A stretch of 64,000 bases of DNA from contig NW_023604861.1 of the NCBI RefSeq assembly GCF_014898055.3, positions 99,636,083 through 99,700,082 on the forward strand. The letters are read 5' to 3'. Positions 35,481 to 48,159 of this stretch are shown here, piece after piece. The position numbers were made by a program, and so were the translations under genes. This DNA is from Talpa occidentalis. Taxonomy: Eukaryota; Chordata; Mammalia; Eulipotyphla; Talpidae. Below the pieces are notes generated by a model that saw only the letters and a list, made by a program, of their open reading frames with translations, ran no database searches and was not told where the DNA came from. How positions within the stretch are numbered: the first letter of the stretch is position 1; every line of letters starts with the position of its first letter.

Positions 35481-36300
35481 TAATTTCGAATTAATTCAGT
35501 GGTTTTCTTTTATTTGATAAGTAATACATGAATACATTTGCAATACAGAATGACCAGTCATTGGTGATAAATGTGCAACCTTCTCTCTCAACCACTCTCA
35601 TTTATGAAGGAAATACTTTGAATAGTTTGGTGAATATCCCTCCAATCCTTTTTCTGCAAACACACATACACAATCACAACCATACATATACATAACACAT
35701 ATTTATATCAAGCAACACCATATGTATTTGCTGTTCTATTTTTTTTTAATTGTGTCTTAGAAACCATTCCACATGTGTAGGTATGGGTCTGTCTCATTCT
35801 CATCTGTTGTAACATTCTTCCTCATTTTTTTAATACTGTTTTTTTGTTGTTGTTGAGATAACATTGATTGACAACATTGTATGTGTCTGCTACAGCACCA
35901 CATCCCACACCCACCACCAAATCACTTGTTTCCACCACCATCCATTGTGCTCCTTCCTTCCTTGTCCCTCACCCCAAGTCCTTCCCCATTAATAATAGAC
36001 ATTTACTGTGGGTCTCTCCCTATTACATACAATCATGTAGCAGGTTTCCATGCACATAGACTTTTGGGCCATGCACAAGTCTATCTTTATGATCAAGCGC
36101 TATAGTGGGATTACTGGCCCCCAAGGATATCCAGAGAACAGATATGTACATCTTAAATTTTGGCAGATAAAACCAAATTACCCTCCAAATAAAATTTACA
36201 TCTCCACAGCTTTTCCCAACTATGGCCTTTTTTCTATGAGGAACTCTAGAATACTATTGATAAGCATTAGTTTTATGAGTATAAAAATGCTTTGAAAACA
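35480..36300 (-). repeat. Old L1-like fragment with a later L1 3' end inserted
   Basis: The flanks resemble an old L1 3' region. Bases about 35830-36107 (TTGTTGTTGTTGAGATAACA, GACAACATTGTATGTGTCTG) look like the 3' end of another L1 subfamily in reverse. Boundaries approximate. Confidence 0.45.
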
Positions 36301-36659
36301 CTGAAAAGAGTATGCAGACATAAAATCTTATGCTTATTCAACCTTGCCCATCTTTACTAACTTATATTTTGAAAAAAAATGTGGTGGTTTACTTTAACAT
36401 TCAGAAAATTTCTTTTTAGCGTGTATGCAGTATATCTGTTCTCTGGATAATGAACCTATTCTAAAATTATAGGATTAAAAGAAGCAGGCACTCAGTAAAT
36501 GTTGGCTTTTAGAAAGGCAGCAAATATTGCATGCCTACTGTATGCAGATTATGAACTGGGCTCTAAATGACTGCTAAATCTAGACAGCCAACGTTCCTAC
36601 ACAAATGCAATTCAACGTCCTGTGGAGTAAATAGCCATTAAAATAAGAAATTCTAGTTA

Positions 36660-37060
36660 AATGTAATTACTGGGAAGTGCAAAATGAAGATGCAGGAGAG
36701 GTCCCTAGGCCACTTTCGGTTGTCAGGGAAGGCTTTAGATCTACCCTTAAGAGTTCAGACATGGGAGAAATGATACCAAAGTGGTAGAGTATGGAGTGTT
36801 CCAGGCAGTGGGGGAGCAGGCAGAGAAGACTAAGTGTCAAAGAAAGTTTGTTATTCCAAAGAAAATTTAATTTGACTGGGAGAAGGTATTAAAACCAGTA
36901 AAGAAAGTACTTTATAGGATTTTAAATGTCATCCTAAGAGGAGTTGAAAGGTTTTTAGCAGAGGAAAGAGGTCAAATTTGGGTTTTGGCTTGAAAGTAGA
37001 GAAAAGTTGGAGAGGTTCTACTATTGGGAAGATGGATTAGGGAGCAAGGTGTAGGTGGCC
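36660..37060 (-). repeat. Old mammalian interspersed relic
   Basis: GGGAAGGCTTTAGATC, GAGTGTTCCAGGCAGTGGGG and AGAGGAAAGAGGTCAAATTT belong to a common diverged mammalian repeat also seen at 59690-60206 and 62185-62440. I cannot name the family with confidence, and strand is uncertain. Confidence 0.35.
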
Positions 37061-40000
37061 ATCGTCTAGGTGACAATACTGGGGGTGAATCCATGGCTAC
37101 TTACAAAGTCAACAGGACTAAACCACTAAAATGAGGGAAAAAATGTCCAGTGATTTTCAATTTTTAAAAAAATAGGAGGAAGAATAGTGAGGGTCCTGTT
37201 CTTCAGGAGAAAAAGAGAGTAAATTCTGACTCTAGAGAGGAAATTCTGACAAACCTGTGGTAGACAGTACCCAGCGTGACCAGCAGGCTTGCCTCCACCA
37301 TTATTGATAGTGAGAGAAAGAATCATAATTATAGTGGAAATAAACTGAAATAAACTCCAATTTTACCTTCAAAGCACATTTGTCTTTTATTCTGTGTGTG
37401 TGTGTGTGTCTTTTATTTTTTAATGTGCTGTAAGATTTTCAGCTATAATGAGAGAATAGGAAAAACTAAACATACATTCCATTTAGTGAGGTTTATAGCA
37501 TTTTTGAGATTTGATCCTAATATTTTATGACAAAATAGACAAAAAACCAGAGTGGAGCTGAAAAAGGAAACTTGTTTAAGTCTTAACCCACTTCAGTGAG
37601 AGTTTTAACTGACTCTTCTATGCTTTGTGAGGGGCCGTGTCTGGCTGGCTGCTGTTGTAAAGCAGTGTGTGGCTTTGTTGCTCCTCCTTTGTTTCATTCA
37701 TGACTTATGCTTGGGCTCTTTCTTCTGGACACAATTCTGTTTAGTTTTCATTGTTTCCTGGACCAGCATCAAATTTGTCTCCTTGGAAATGAAGTATTGA
37801 GCAAAGAGATTGCCCTAGCAACTCTTCACTTTATAAGATACTAACTGGCACTTTTAATTTCCAGTAGACCAGAAAATTTTACCTTAGTTCTTTCAAAAAG
37901 ATAAATTCACCACCATATTATATACATAATAGAAGTATTTTAGTTATTTGATGAAGCTGCAATTAAAAGCTCTTTATTGCCAATTACTTTGAAAAAGGCT
38001 AAAATAATTTGGAAACGTTAGTCTGCAACATTGGAAAGTCTACATTATTGTCATCATTATCATGTTGTTTACAACATCCCAATGTTAGTAGGCAGACTGA
38101 GGGGCACCCCAAGACTCCCAAACTTTGCACGCTCTAAACTGGTTCTTCCTATTGCTTCACAAAGATAAAGCATACTCTTGTGCATTCAATAGAAAAGAAC
38201 TTTAATAGAATTAGTGTGCAATAGAGAAAGAAAAAGGATATAGTTTCCACATGAATTTACCCATCCCCTTGTGGGTAAATGCCCAGTCTAATAGGGTTGG
38301 CCCAAAGTGGGGCCACTGAGGCCCAAAAGCTTGTCACAAGTCTAATGAACCTTCTGGCAGGGAACCACAGGAATATCAAGGAACTTATGTGTAAAGAGTT
38401 TAAGGTTGCTGTTCAAGACATGGCATTTCAGTGCATTCAGTGTAGTTGCATTGAACATGACAAAACTATATACTGATAGGATTATCTTAATTAAAAAATT
38501 TTGAAGGATAGTTTTTACAAAGGTTACATATAATCATTGTGTAGAAACTTTAGAAGATACAGAAAAGTGACAAAGAAACAAAAGAGATGAATCAGTCCAT
38601 GGTTATCTGCCAGACCAGATAGTATGTATATATCCCTTATTCTTTGTTTTGTTTTTTTTTTCCAAAATGAAGTCAAACAACATACTTATGTGTCTCCAGT
38701 TTTACTCAATAATCTATTGTAAACATTCCATGCCAGCAAATAGTCATCTACTATACCAATTAAAGTGCTCACTAGCATTTTAATTGAAATTCAAGTTGGA
38801 AAAATTTTCTAAAAGTTTAGCTTGAAAAATGTGAGGTTTATTCTATATTGTAGCAATATTTTCAAGAGTTTATGAATTATTGACACCTCTTTGCTGTGAA
38901 TTTTGGGGCACTGCCCTCATTTTGTTCTGTGGAGCCTCCAAATGTTTCATTTTGAAAGTAGAGGTGTAAACTTCAGTACTAGGTGATTTGCACTATTGCA
39001 TTAGCTATAAAAAAGTCATCGCATACAGATCCAGAGTCACTATGTGGAATTTGCACTACATTTACATTTTTATTCCACATGCTCAGTCAGACCTCTCCTT
39101 GGCCAATCTGGCAGCACTCTCTGGAATATTCTTTGGAAGAAATGATTTAGTGGAAAGCAGTGAAATTGGCAAATTCAGGCAGAGTTGAAGAATATATGTA
39201 TAAACACCAGTTTCACACTATTTCCTCATTTTCAAAATATTGTATGATGGCTTCTAAACTTTCTACCTATGCTGCTTTAATAGCTAATAGCTGTGTACTT
39301 TGCTTTCTTCTTGTAATGATCACTTGAGAATGAATTTTAATAGTTGCACTAATATTCAATAATATATATTACTATTGAGTTGTCAGAAAAGTCATGAGGT
39401 ATCTTAGAAAAAATGCATGATGACTTTTCCAACAACCCAACACAATTTAAAAAGAAAATCCTATGCAGGGTAGTTCACCTTGAATTTTAAAAGTGGCTAC
39501 TTTCCTATATTTTTGCTGTCACTTAGAATAGTAGCATCAAATAAAACTTTGCCAACTGCTATGTGAAAATGGCATTTCATTTTAAATACCTGTTCTTTTG
39601 TTTGTGAATAGTTGTCTTATATAAGCTAAATATGTCTCTTAAATCTTGTTCACATTATTCACATTCTTAGGAAATACCTCTTAAAAATAGCAAAGTTACA
39701 CTCACTTCATGCCTCAATCACTGAGAATTCAATTTTGGTGGAATCCAAGCTTAAATATGTTTTACAATAGAGATAAGCTGTAAAAGATGTTTGAGCCTCA
39801 GTCATTATTTCAATTTACATCTAGCTTTAGCTTCCATGTTTTCAAAAAAACAGTCACTTTGTATATTAACTATGCAAGAAACCAGTAGGTTTTTTAAAGA
39901 ATAAAAGAACTGTAGAGTTTAGTAGAGAGGGAAAACACTTAGCAAACACTACAATTCTGTGTACATACATCTGTAGTGGGATTGAATGAAAAATATGTAG

Positions 40001-41025
40001 AGTGCCTAGTACTTGGACAGCATAAAGGGTAAACACTCATTGTTACTGGTAAAACTATCCTTAAGTACAGTGTTGCTAAGGGTCCCTCCCCCATCCCTCT
40101 CCCCTAGTCAAAATCTTCTCTCACAGGGTGTGATTATTCATATCAATTTAATAAGGTTTCTAGGTTAACTTCAAGAGAATTGAAGTAGGTAAGACCTTGA
40201 AGTTCCCTTTTGTTATCAAATAGTTTTCAAAAGGGTCCCTCATCCGATAGTTATGTCTCACTTGCATTCTAAAAGACAGAAAGTAAACCATTTTCACAGA
40301 AAGTGTGATCAAGTGTTTTTATTTTCTAAGAAGCTGTCAGTTTCTTCATCAACCAGATTCTCCTCCCCTCTGGCTTCCTCACTCAAGGCAGTCGCTGTGA
40401 TTCTGATCTCCCCAGACCCTATGAGAATGTTCTTTGTGACCTCCTAGTCACAATCCATTTGACATCATAAAGACAGCATCTCATAGGACATCCAAGTAAC
40501 CATCATGTTGTAAAAACTAAGACCACAGACTGGAAGTGTGGAGTATGACTTTGTCTTTCCCTAAATCTGCATGCAGAAAGGAATGAGAGAAAGTGCACAC
40601 AAGTCAGAATTGAACTGCGACCACACTGAAGTACACAATGGCCGTGCAAGGCATGAGATCCAAACCCACAAAAGAGGGAAGTAAAACAGTAAACCGTGGA
40701 TTTTCTTTAAGAACATGAAAGCAGGGGTCAAGCTGGTCTCAGTCAAAGGTTATAATGTTGTTAAATGTTTTGTAGTGTTGATTTGCAATTGAGCCATAAA
40801 TTGGTAAATTTGTAGAGCTATTTATAGACTTTGAACACCCTTTTTCCTAAGGAATATAAAAATGGAAAGGTCTTTCATTTTGTTGACATTGATTTTTTTC
40901 TCTGAAAGTTTATGTGATATGTTGCTCACTTTTGAGAGATGTTTTTCAATTCTGCCAGCTTCCTTCACTCTAGTCTACACCTACTTTTTAACTAGGTAAG
41001 TGGGTGTTTATTCCTTCCTTTTAAG
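37060..41025. other. Intron, mostly unrecognised and free of the SINE
   Basis: A short (GT)n at 37395-37412 and an old L1-like piece at about 38490-38720. No exon signals that fit the gene's phase. Confidence 0.35.
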
Positions 41026-41038
41026 AAAGAGTGGTTAG

Positions 41039-41346
41039 GGCCTCCCCTGGTGGTGCAGTGGTTGAGCACTGGGCTGCGAAGCTGCCCGCAGCCTCTGCAG
41101 CTCCAGTTCGATCCCCGGCCACCGGCGAGGGTCCCACATGGTGTGCAGACCTCTCCTGCCACCTGCTGCTCCCCTCAGCAGTGTTTTCAGTCCTTCTGCC
41201 TGTTCTGCTCCCCGCCCTGGCTCTGGTGAATTCTCTCACCCTCCCACGCTTCTGACTGTACCCAGTGCTTGTATAAATAAATAAATAAATCTTTAATAAA
41301 TAAGTAAATAAAAGTAAGGGCTTGTTCTTTAAAAAAAAAAAAAAAA
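41039..41346 (+). mobile_element. tRNA-derived SINE, younger subfamily, extended tail
   Basis: Starts GGCCTCCCCTGGTGGTGCAG, B box AGTTCGATCCC, long tail with ATAAATAAATAAATC, TAATAAATAAGTAAATAAA, then about 20 other bases and an A run. Duplication AAAGAGTGGTTAG at 41026-41038 and 41347-41359. Confidence 0.92.
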
Positions 41347-41879
41347 AAAGAGTGGTTAGAAGCCACGTGCTGAATCAATGCATGTGCCAAGTAGTGAGAT
41401 TTGACTGCACAGCCTCTCAACTTCATTTCTTTCTCTTCAGTTTTCTTAATCTTTGCCTATTTTGGTCTTCATATTTTAACTGAAAAATTAATATATTTAG
41501 TTTTCAATTTCAATGTCTTTTTCCCACGATTTTATTAGTTACAATGCTCTTGTTTCTTAGACCCATCTATTTCTTCTTATGGCACTTGTTTATGTTTTGT
41601 ACTCTTGCAAGACTATTACATCTTTGAACAACCTAATCATAATTACTTGTCATAAAGTCATTGTATGACAAGTCATAAAATTAATTTTTTCTTGAGTGAT
41701 TGACATCTGATTATTGATTTGTTTAGTTATCATTTACAGCATTTCACTTTTGTGTATACTTTGGAATTTAATATACTAGCTCATTTTAATAAGGTTTTTC
41801 AAAACCTTTTTCTCTCTTTCTCTTTCTGTTTGCAGTTACCTAAATCCATCCCTTGAGACCCCTCATTGGCATTTACAGT

Positions 41880-41993
41880 TCTTGTTCCATGGTGATAGAG
41901 GAACATCGTAAACGAGATTGAGAGGACATTAATTAACCCCCAAAGAGTCAAGTTCAAGATCTATAAACAGAAAGTGAAAGAGGCAAATAAGTG
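41880..41993 (+). pseudogene. VWA3B: Decayed duplicate of the VWA3B exon at 43329
   Basis: Bases 41925-41991 match exon 43329-43447 over about 67 bp with roughly ten substitutions and no gap. The frame still reads TLINPQRVKFKIYKQKVKEA and then reaches TGA at 41991, where the functional exon continues. Weaker similarity extends upstream to about 41880. A pyrimidine-rich tract and TTTGCAG lie at about 41811-41835, but no good donor follows. This looks like an old tandem exon duplication in which one copy died. It could also be a fragment of a related gene copied here. Confidence 0.75.
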
Positions 41994-43328
41994 ACCAAGC
42001 TCAGGTCTTGCTTGTGAGGCTACCTTGGGTCCCCGCTCGCTAGTCAGGGCTTCTTCCACAAGGGCAAGGAACCTCAGACCTGTCCAGGCTCAGGCGCTGG
42101 GTATTTCTTGGGTTGTCTTACCGGGCGCTCATGCCCCATTTTTTCCAGGAGCTGGGCTCCCACTGCCCTGGTGTCACCAAACCCACAGCTTCAGCCCTGC
42201 TCCTTTGTTCACATTTCTGTTTACCTTTTAATTATAGAATCTATCAACACTGCATTCTTCTTTTTCCTTCTTACTTCCCTTGCCTTCTGTGTAGTTTTTC
42301 TTAAACAAAAAACCACAATTTTTCTATGATTTTGAAGGTCAGTAACATAAAAGCATGAACTATATCATCTTGATTGAATGTAAAAATTTACTTCTAAAAG
42401 TAATTCTCTACATTTCCAAAATCTACGTACTCATTGTGGTTGGCATCATCTAAAAATTTGAAACAATTGTATCTTAATATTCTCCTAGATCTTTCTTTTT
42501 TGTTGTTTAAATATTAAGATATGGAATATACCTTTTTTGTGAATATACACTTATTAATTTACTAACATATATATTGACGGCCAAATATGTGCCAGGCATT
42601 GATCTAGGCGATAGGAATACAGCATTAAATGTAACCAAGTTCCTGTCCTGGTGGAGTTTATGTTCCACTAGGGAAAGATGTATGATATACAAACAAGTAA
42701 ATGTATAATATTACAAATGTATAATATTGTACTATTAAGATGGCATGAAATCAGAGACATCTCCAAACCCAGAAGTAAGCACCAGGTGATTTAAAACTCA
42801 AAAAGATGTCCTCTCTCTGGAACTCTCCTGGTCTTATAGAATGTAGTCTCATTGATCACTCGGTCTTCTTTATTTGATATGTGAAAGAATCTTTGATAAA
42901 CTGATATGGAAGATGGTCAAAAGATATTAATTACAATTAGATGTTCCCTAGAGAGGATCAGGCATAAAATAATTATGTGAAAAAGTATTCAACCCAACTA
43001 TTAATTTACATAGAAACAGCAATGAGCTCCTTGTTCTCCTCCCTCTCATTAATTTGACAGAGGCATGTGAAGATAACAATTCTGACGAGGGTTTCCTGAA
43101 ACAGGTTTGTGTATGTGTGTGGTTTAGTTATTTTAAAAACATCTTTTAAAAATTGGTAAGGACAGGCTAGCAATGATTGCTGATTTTTCTCTGTGATTTT
43201 CAAATTTTTCTACAATTATTATATATTGATTTAAAAATCAAACAACACATCATACAGCTATGCAAATATGTTTTTGAAGGCATATGTTGACCCATCAAAT
43301 GATGCTTTCATTTGCCATTGATGTGTAG

Positions 43329-43447
43329 GTGTTCCCTCTGGCACATGTTTGCAGTGACACGAATAAGATGACATTAATTAACCCCCAAGGAGTCAAGCTC
43401 AATATCTACAAGCAAAAAGTGGAACAGGCAATTAGGTCCTATGAAAA
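43329..43447 (+). CDS. VWA3B: VWA3B exon: conserved central region, has a dead duplicate upstream
   Basis: Acceptor CATTGATGTGTAG ends at 43328; donor GAAAA|GTGAGT follows 43447. The 119 bp give 39 codons and two bases of a split lysine (phase 0-2): VFPLAHVCSDTNKMTLINPQ then GVKLNIYKQKVEQAIRSYE. It follows a 10.5-kb intron, the second longest between mapped exons here. A decayed copy of about two thirds of this exon lies at 41880-41993 and ends in a stop, so this copy is the functional one. Confidence 0.92.
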
Positions 43448-44675
43448 GTGAGTATTATTCCTGCCTACCCTTTAATGGTTGTGCATTTTGTTATTTGTTT
43501 TATTTTAGCTTGCATTTTTTATTTGAAGTAGCTACTTTTAAGTGTCTATAAGGAATATCAATAGCAGCTGCAAGCATGGGGTCTTCCTATGTGCCAGGCA
43601 CACTGCATTACCTGACTGTATCTAATAGAGTTTTAGAGAAAATATCTTCCCTTTTCAAAATCTACAGAAATCTTATGTTTCCATGATAGCTCTAAAAAGC
43701 ATTCCTTTCAGCAGAGTGAATTTGATCATTTTGATTTCTAACATTCTGTAAAGTGATTAATAAAACTCCACAATGGTGAAATAATGGTGATAACATATGT
43801 GTATTGTTTAAACACTTTTTGTGTCAAAATCGAGAAGATGATCAAGTTGACTACAATGAAATGTATACTCCTAAGCAGTCACTGGTTTAGTACAGAGAAA
43901 GAGAACTCTTCACCAGAGCAGATATACCAGTCTCACTTTGTCCCAGGTCCCCACCCTGCTCCCAGCAATTAATTAATCCTTGGTGTACATCACTTAATTA
44001 AATTTTGAGCATACACAGCTTCTCTGGGCAAGCCCATTCTTGGTTCTGGAAGTTCAACTTTTATTTCACACCACAAGGGTGGGAAAAATGAAATAAAGTA
44101 CATAGAGTTCATAATGTACATAAAGGCCGTAATTCTGTTACCATTTTTCTGTGTGTACTGTGTTTGTTCAAAGGAAATTGAAGGTCTCACTCCTGACACA
44201 CACAATCCAGACCATAAACTGGCCGTGCCCTACCTAGCCAGTCACAGGTCTCCGCAAATCTGCACCGGAACATTTTCTACTGCCCTCAACTAAGAATTGA
44301 GGCTTTCTCACCTGAGCTGCTTCAGCTGCCTGCATGGGATCCTCAGGGTTGCTCTGAGTCTGGGAACTGGATTAGCTATGCCAAGACTCCCCCTTCTTCA
44401 TGGGTCTGAAACCATGCTCATTAGTTCCCCTGCACTCTGGCAGTGACTGCTTCCTGTCTCCCAGAAAGGCCTTTTCTTGCCTCCCAGTCCAGCTGCTGCT
44501 CCTGACAATGACTCAGCTCAATGTTTCCTCTCAGACAGACAGACTCCCCAGGGACTCCCCACCCTGCATGCCACCCTCCGAGTGCAAGTACCCATCTCTT
44601 CCCTGGAGGATATCAACTCTGAGGACAGGGCTTAGACAGTCTTGCTTTCCCCTGTTCCTTGCAGGCCAAGGAATA

Positions 44676-44706
44676 TGTGTGTGTGTGTGTGTGTGTGTGT
44701 ACACAC
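44676..44706 (+). repeat. (TG)n microsatellite running into ACACAC
   Basis: About 25 bp of TG repeat directly followed by ACACAC, a small foldable structure. Confidence 0.9.
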
Positions 44707-46599
44707 TTGACTATTAGAATTTAAATTTGATCAAATTCAAATTTAGTTATTAGAAGTCATCAAATTCAATTATTCACAATGTAATATAATAATGTGGTTC
44801 ATATTGTAACTTAATTGGTTTGAATCAGTCCATGTTCGAGTTCCGCAAGCACCAGCTCTTTGAAAGCCCATTGCAGGGCCAAAAGTGAGGGCCTTGATGG
44901 CTGATGGTCCTGGGTTTCACTCCTGGCTCTGATACCTACATAGCAAATCAAGAGACAGTTGTGAGTTTCAGATGTCTTAATTATAAAATCTGTCTCACAG
45001 GGTGGTTTTGAGGATTATGTAAATTAAATGCAAAGAAGAATATATGTTAATTATTTCCCTCTTTCATTCTCCAAATCAGCTAACCCTAAGATAACTGTAA
45101 GTATATGGATGTAATCGTGACATAGGTCTTCCCACTGCATTAACTCTATCCCAAAGGACAGAAATGACCCCTCCCCAGGCAGAAGAAAGCCTTTCTTCCT
45201 TAACAGTAAAACCAAAATACAGATTAGAGAGATTTGCCCCAATTCTTACTTCCATTGAGTAAATCTGGAAAAGCCTTTTAGTACCCTTAGAGATATATTA
45301 CACAATAGTATTATTGTTAATAATAAATTAAATGTGACTATTTTTAATAACTTTAATTTTAATATAATCAATAATTAATATTGATTGACCTGTATTTACA
45401 TTTAGTATTATTGATTTGATGTTTAGATTAAATGAATAATTAATTTAATATAGTTATTTTAATAATAATAACATACTATTAATGGTATATAGAACAAAAC
45501 TACCAGATTTTTTGTATTCAATTGTATTGAAGAATTTTGTTGGAATAAATGTCAATTCCCTTTTCCATCTTACTCCAACTTTCTAAAGATATGCAGAATA
45601 TGAAGAGCAATTAATAAAGCTTGGTTAACCCTCACCCCATCTGTAGCCTTTCCAAGATATTTCCCACCACCAGGAAGGTAGCTATAACTCTAAATCTGCA
45701 TGGTTAGAGATGCCGCCGTAAATGGAAAGCTATTAGCCCTTTGACGAAAATTGTGACATAAGCTAGCTATTTCAGTCACATTTAGTGTCCTTCTGCAGGA
45801 GTCCTTTTATTTCAATATTTTAAGAATTGAGGCAGCAATGTTGGTTTTGTATGTCTGAGCACAAGTTGTGAGTGTGGATTGCCAGAGCTGCCTGGCATTG
45901 GGATGGCATCTCCTGCAGCTTATTTGATTGTGAGTCTAAGGTCCGCTTGAAGCCCTTAATCCGCAGGGGAAGCCTCAGTTCTAACCTGGCTCTGAGACCA
46001 TGCTTAGAACCTCTATTTGAGATCTCTGAAATGTTCAGGTGGCTGACTAGATTTCTGAAGTGCCATTAATTACAAGTTGTTCTGTGACTGGGTCAATTCT
46101 TGAGACAAGTACATTTATGAACTAAAGAAAGCTAGTGAAAGCAACCCCTCGACCAAATTTCACTCTCCTACACAAAGAGGAAAACTGTTGTTAATAAAAC
46201 CCCTGAATCAAGGGGCTGGAGCAGCTTCAGAGAGACCCTCACTCCTGTGCCCTCCCGGCTTCTCATCTGGACTACCCTCAGGCCACACTGAGGGGCCTCC
46301 CGCTTTCCTGCCAGTGGAACTGGGTTGGACACGCTCTCAGCTACCTTCAGTTCACACCCACCTGTTTTTTTTGTGCTGTGTGCTTTAAAACATTACAATG
46401 ACGAGGGAAGTATCAGAGGTTATAAAAATGTGCTCTAGGAAAAATATTTTCTAAAGGATCAAATTAAAATCAAGACATGTGCTAGCTAATTGGACCCATA
46501 TTTACCAGTGGTTTCTCAGAGTTTCCAAACCTCACCCTTTTCAGAACGTGCAGGGGAAAGAACATTGAGTTATTCTGGTCATTTTGTATCGACACATCT

Positions 46600-46760
46600 C
46601 CTTTAATTCTCTCAGTCCAAGGACAGATGTTGTTGTCCTTGTTTTATCCAGGAGAGAACAAGTGTTTCTAAAAGTTATGTAACGGGCTCACCCAGCAGCA
46701 TGTGGAGATGCTGAGATTTGAACCCACGCTTTTGTAGCTCCAAAGCCCTTGTCCATACTT
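46600..46760. repeat. MIR-like relic
   Basis: TGTCCTTGTTTTATCCAGGA, CCAGCAGCATGTGGAGATGC and GAGATTTGAACCCACGCTTT follow the MIR core order. A second MIR-like piece lies at about 47060-47160. Confidence 0.5.
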
Positions 46761-48089
46761 CCAACCTCCATTCGACACTGCCTCCACTTTCAAGGTTTAG
46801 CTTTAAGAGGATTAAAAAAAATTTTTTCAGAAAAGCACACAAAATTGAAAACACATCCCAGGAATCCTTTTAACAAGTCTTAAAAGCCCTGATCATTGTT
46901 ACATGAACCAAACTGGCCCCAAAGAACCAGAATATTCAAGGGAAACAAGCCCGGTTTATTTCCCTCTTGCCTACTTTTTCTACCACTGGCAGGCTATTTT
47001 CCTGTGTTCCATATAGTTCTCTGTGCTGTGCATACATAGCCCAGTGAGTCCTCAGTAACACGAGGAGGGAGGCATGTCCTATTATTGTCTCCATTCTACA
47101 GAACAGTTGCCTATGGGCCAGTGTCTCCCAGCTAGCAAGTGGAAAGGCTCAAGTGAGCTTTGTGTCCAGCAGCCTGGCTCCAAAGTCTGTGCTCATCACC
47201 AGCATGCCAGGCCCTTCCCAGGACCACACTGGGAGATCGAGGCCTGATAACAACACCCAAGTGCTCTCTCAAGCCCTGTGCCCGGTGCTGGATCAGTGGT
47301 TAGAAGAGCACCCCTGGACAGTGGCAGTGTTCTCCCATCTCATCTTGATGAAGATGGGATGACAGCTCACAGCTCAAGGAGCCCAGTTTGGGTGATGATG
47401 TAACTGTAAAGAGCTGAACCAAAACCTCTAATTAGTAACAAAGACAGGAGCTACCTATGTTATGGAAGTCACTGGCGCCAAACTCCTCCTCCTCTTGGAT
47501 TGACAGCCTCTCTCTGCAGTCAATCAGTAGTGAGTTTTCATCTTAGCACCACCAAGGAGCTGGTTGGTGCTTCCTCTGCCTGCCCCTCTCAGCCTTTCAC
47601 TTGGAAAACAACGGCAGGCCTGTTGATCGCGAAAATATGTTCCAATTCTTTTATTTATGACCCTATTAAACACTTTGCTCTGAGAATCCAGACATAAGAA
47701 TTTCTACTGAAGACAAGCTAAGGACACACCTGTTTTCCCTTAGGAAGAAAAAATGTAGGTGTTTAGAAACATCTTCGGGCAGAGATAATAAGGACCAGTT
47801 TATTGACTGCCTCTTCTCAGCCTGGGTTTTACCTGACTGAACTTAACATTTTCTCCTCCTTTACTATTTGATGAAACTTCCACAAAACCAGAGACTTCTG
47901 TAGAGAGGCTGAAAGAGGGAGACATTCAGGTCCAATCTCTCTAAGCAAATGTCAGTGGTGTGGTTAGTGATGATGGCACTTAGCCTGGACAATCACCCCA
48001 GTGTCCCCTCAGAGCCTACCAGGCTCAGCCTTTTACCATGAAATGAAAAATTGCTACTACATAATAATTTTTGATTTTTTTTTAAACAG

Positions 48090-48140
48090 ACGTTTGAATA
48101 AAATTGTTTGGCGAGCACTGTCTCAAGAGGAAAAGGAAAA
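48090..48140 (+). CDS. VWA3B: VWA3B 51-bp micro-like exon
   Basis: Acceptor TTTTTTTTAAACAG ends at 48089; donor GGAAAA|GTAAGT follows 48140 and is a strong consensus donor. The 51 bp supply one base of a split lysine, 16 codons and two bases of another split lysine (phase 2-2): RLNKIVWRALSQEEKE. It is a basic-then-acidic amphipathic helix. The exon is too short to stand out as an open frame but fits its neighbours in phase and is symmetric. Confidence 0.88.
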
Positions 48141-48159
48141 GTAAGTCAGTTCCTCCCCA

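Larger units (their letters stand above)
43448..48089. other. Intron, mostly unrecognised
   Basis: AT-rich low-complexity block at 45290-45480, MIR-like relics at 46600 and 47060. Open frames here lack recognisable content. Confidence 0.35.
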
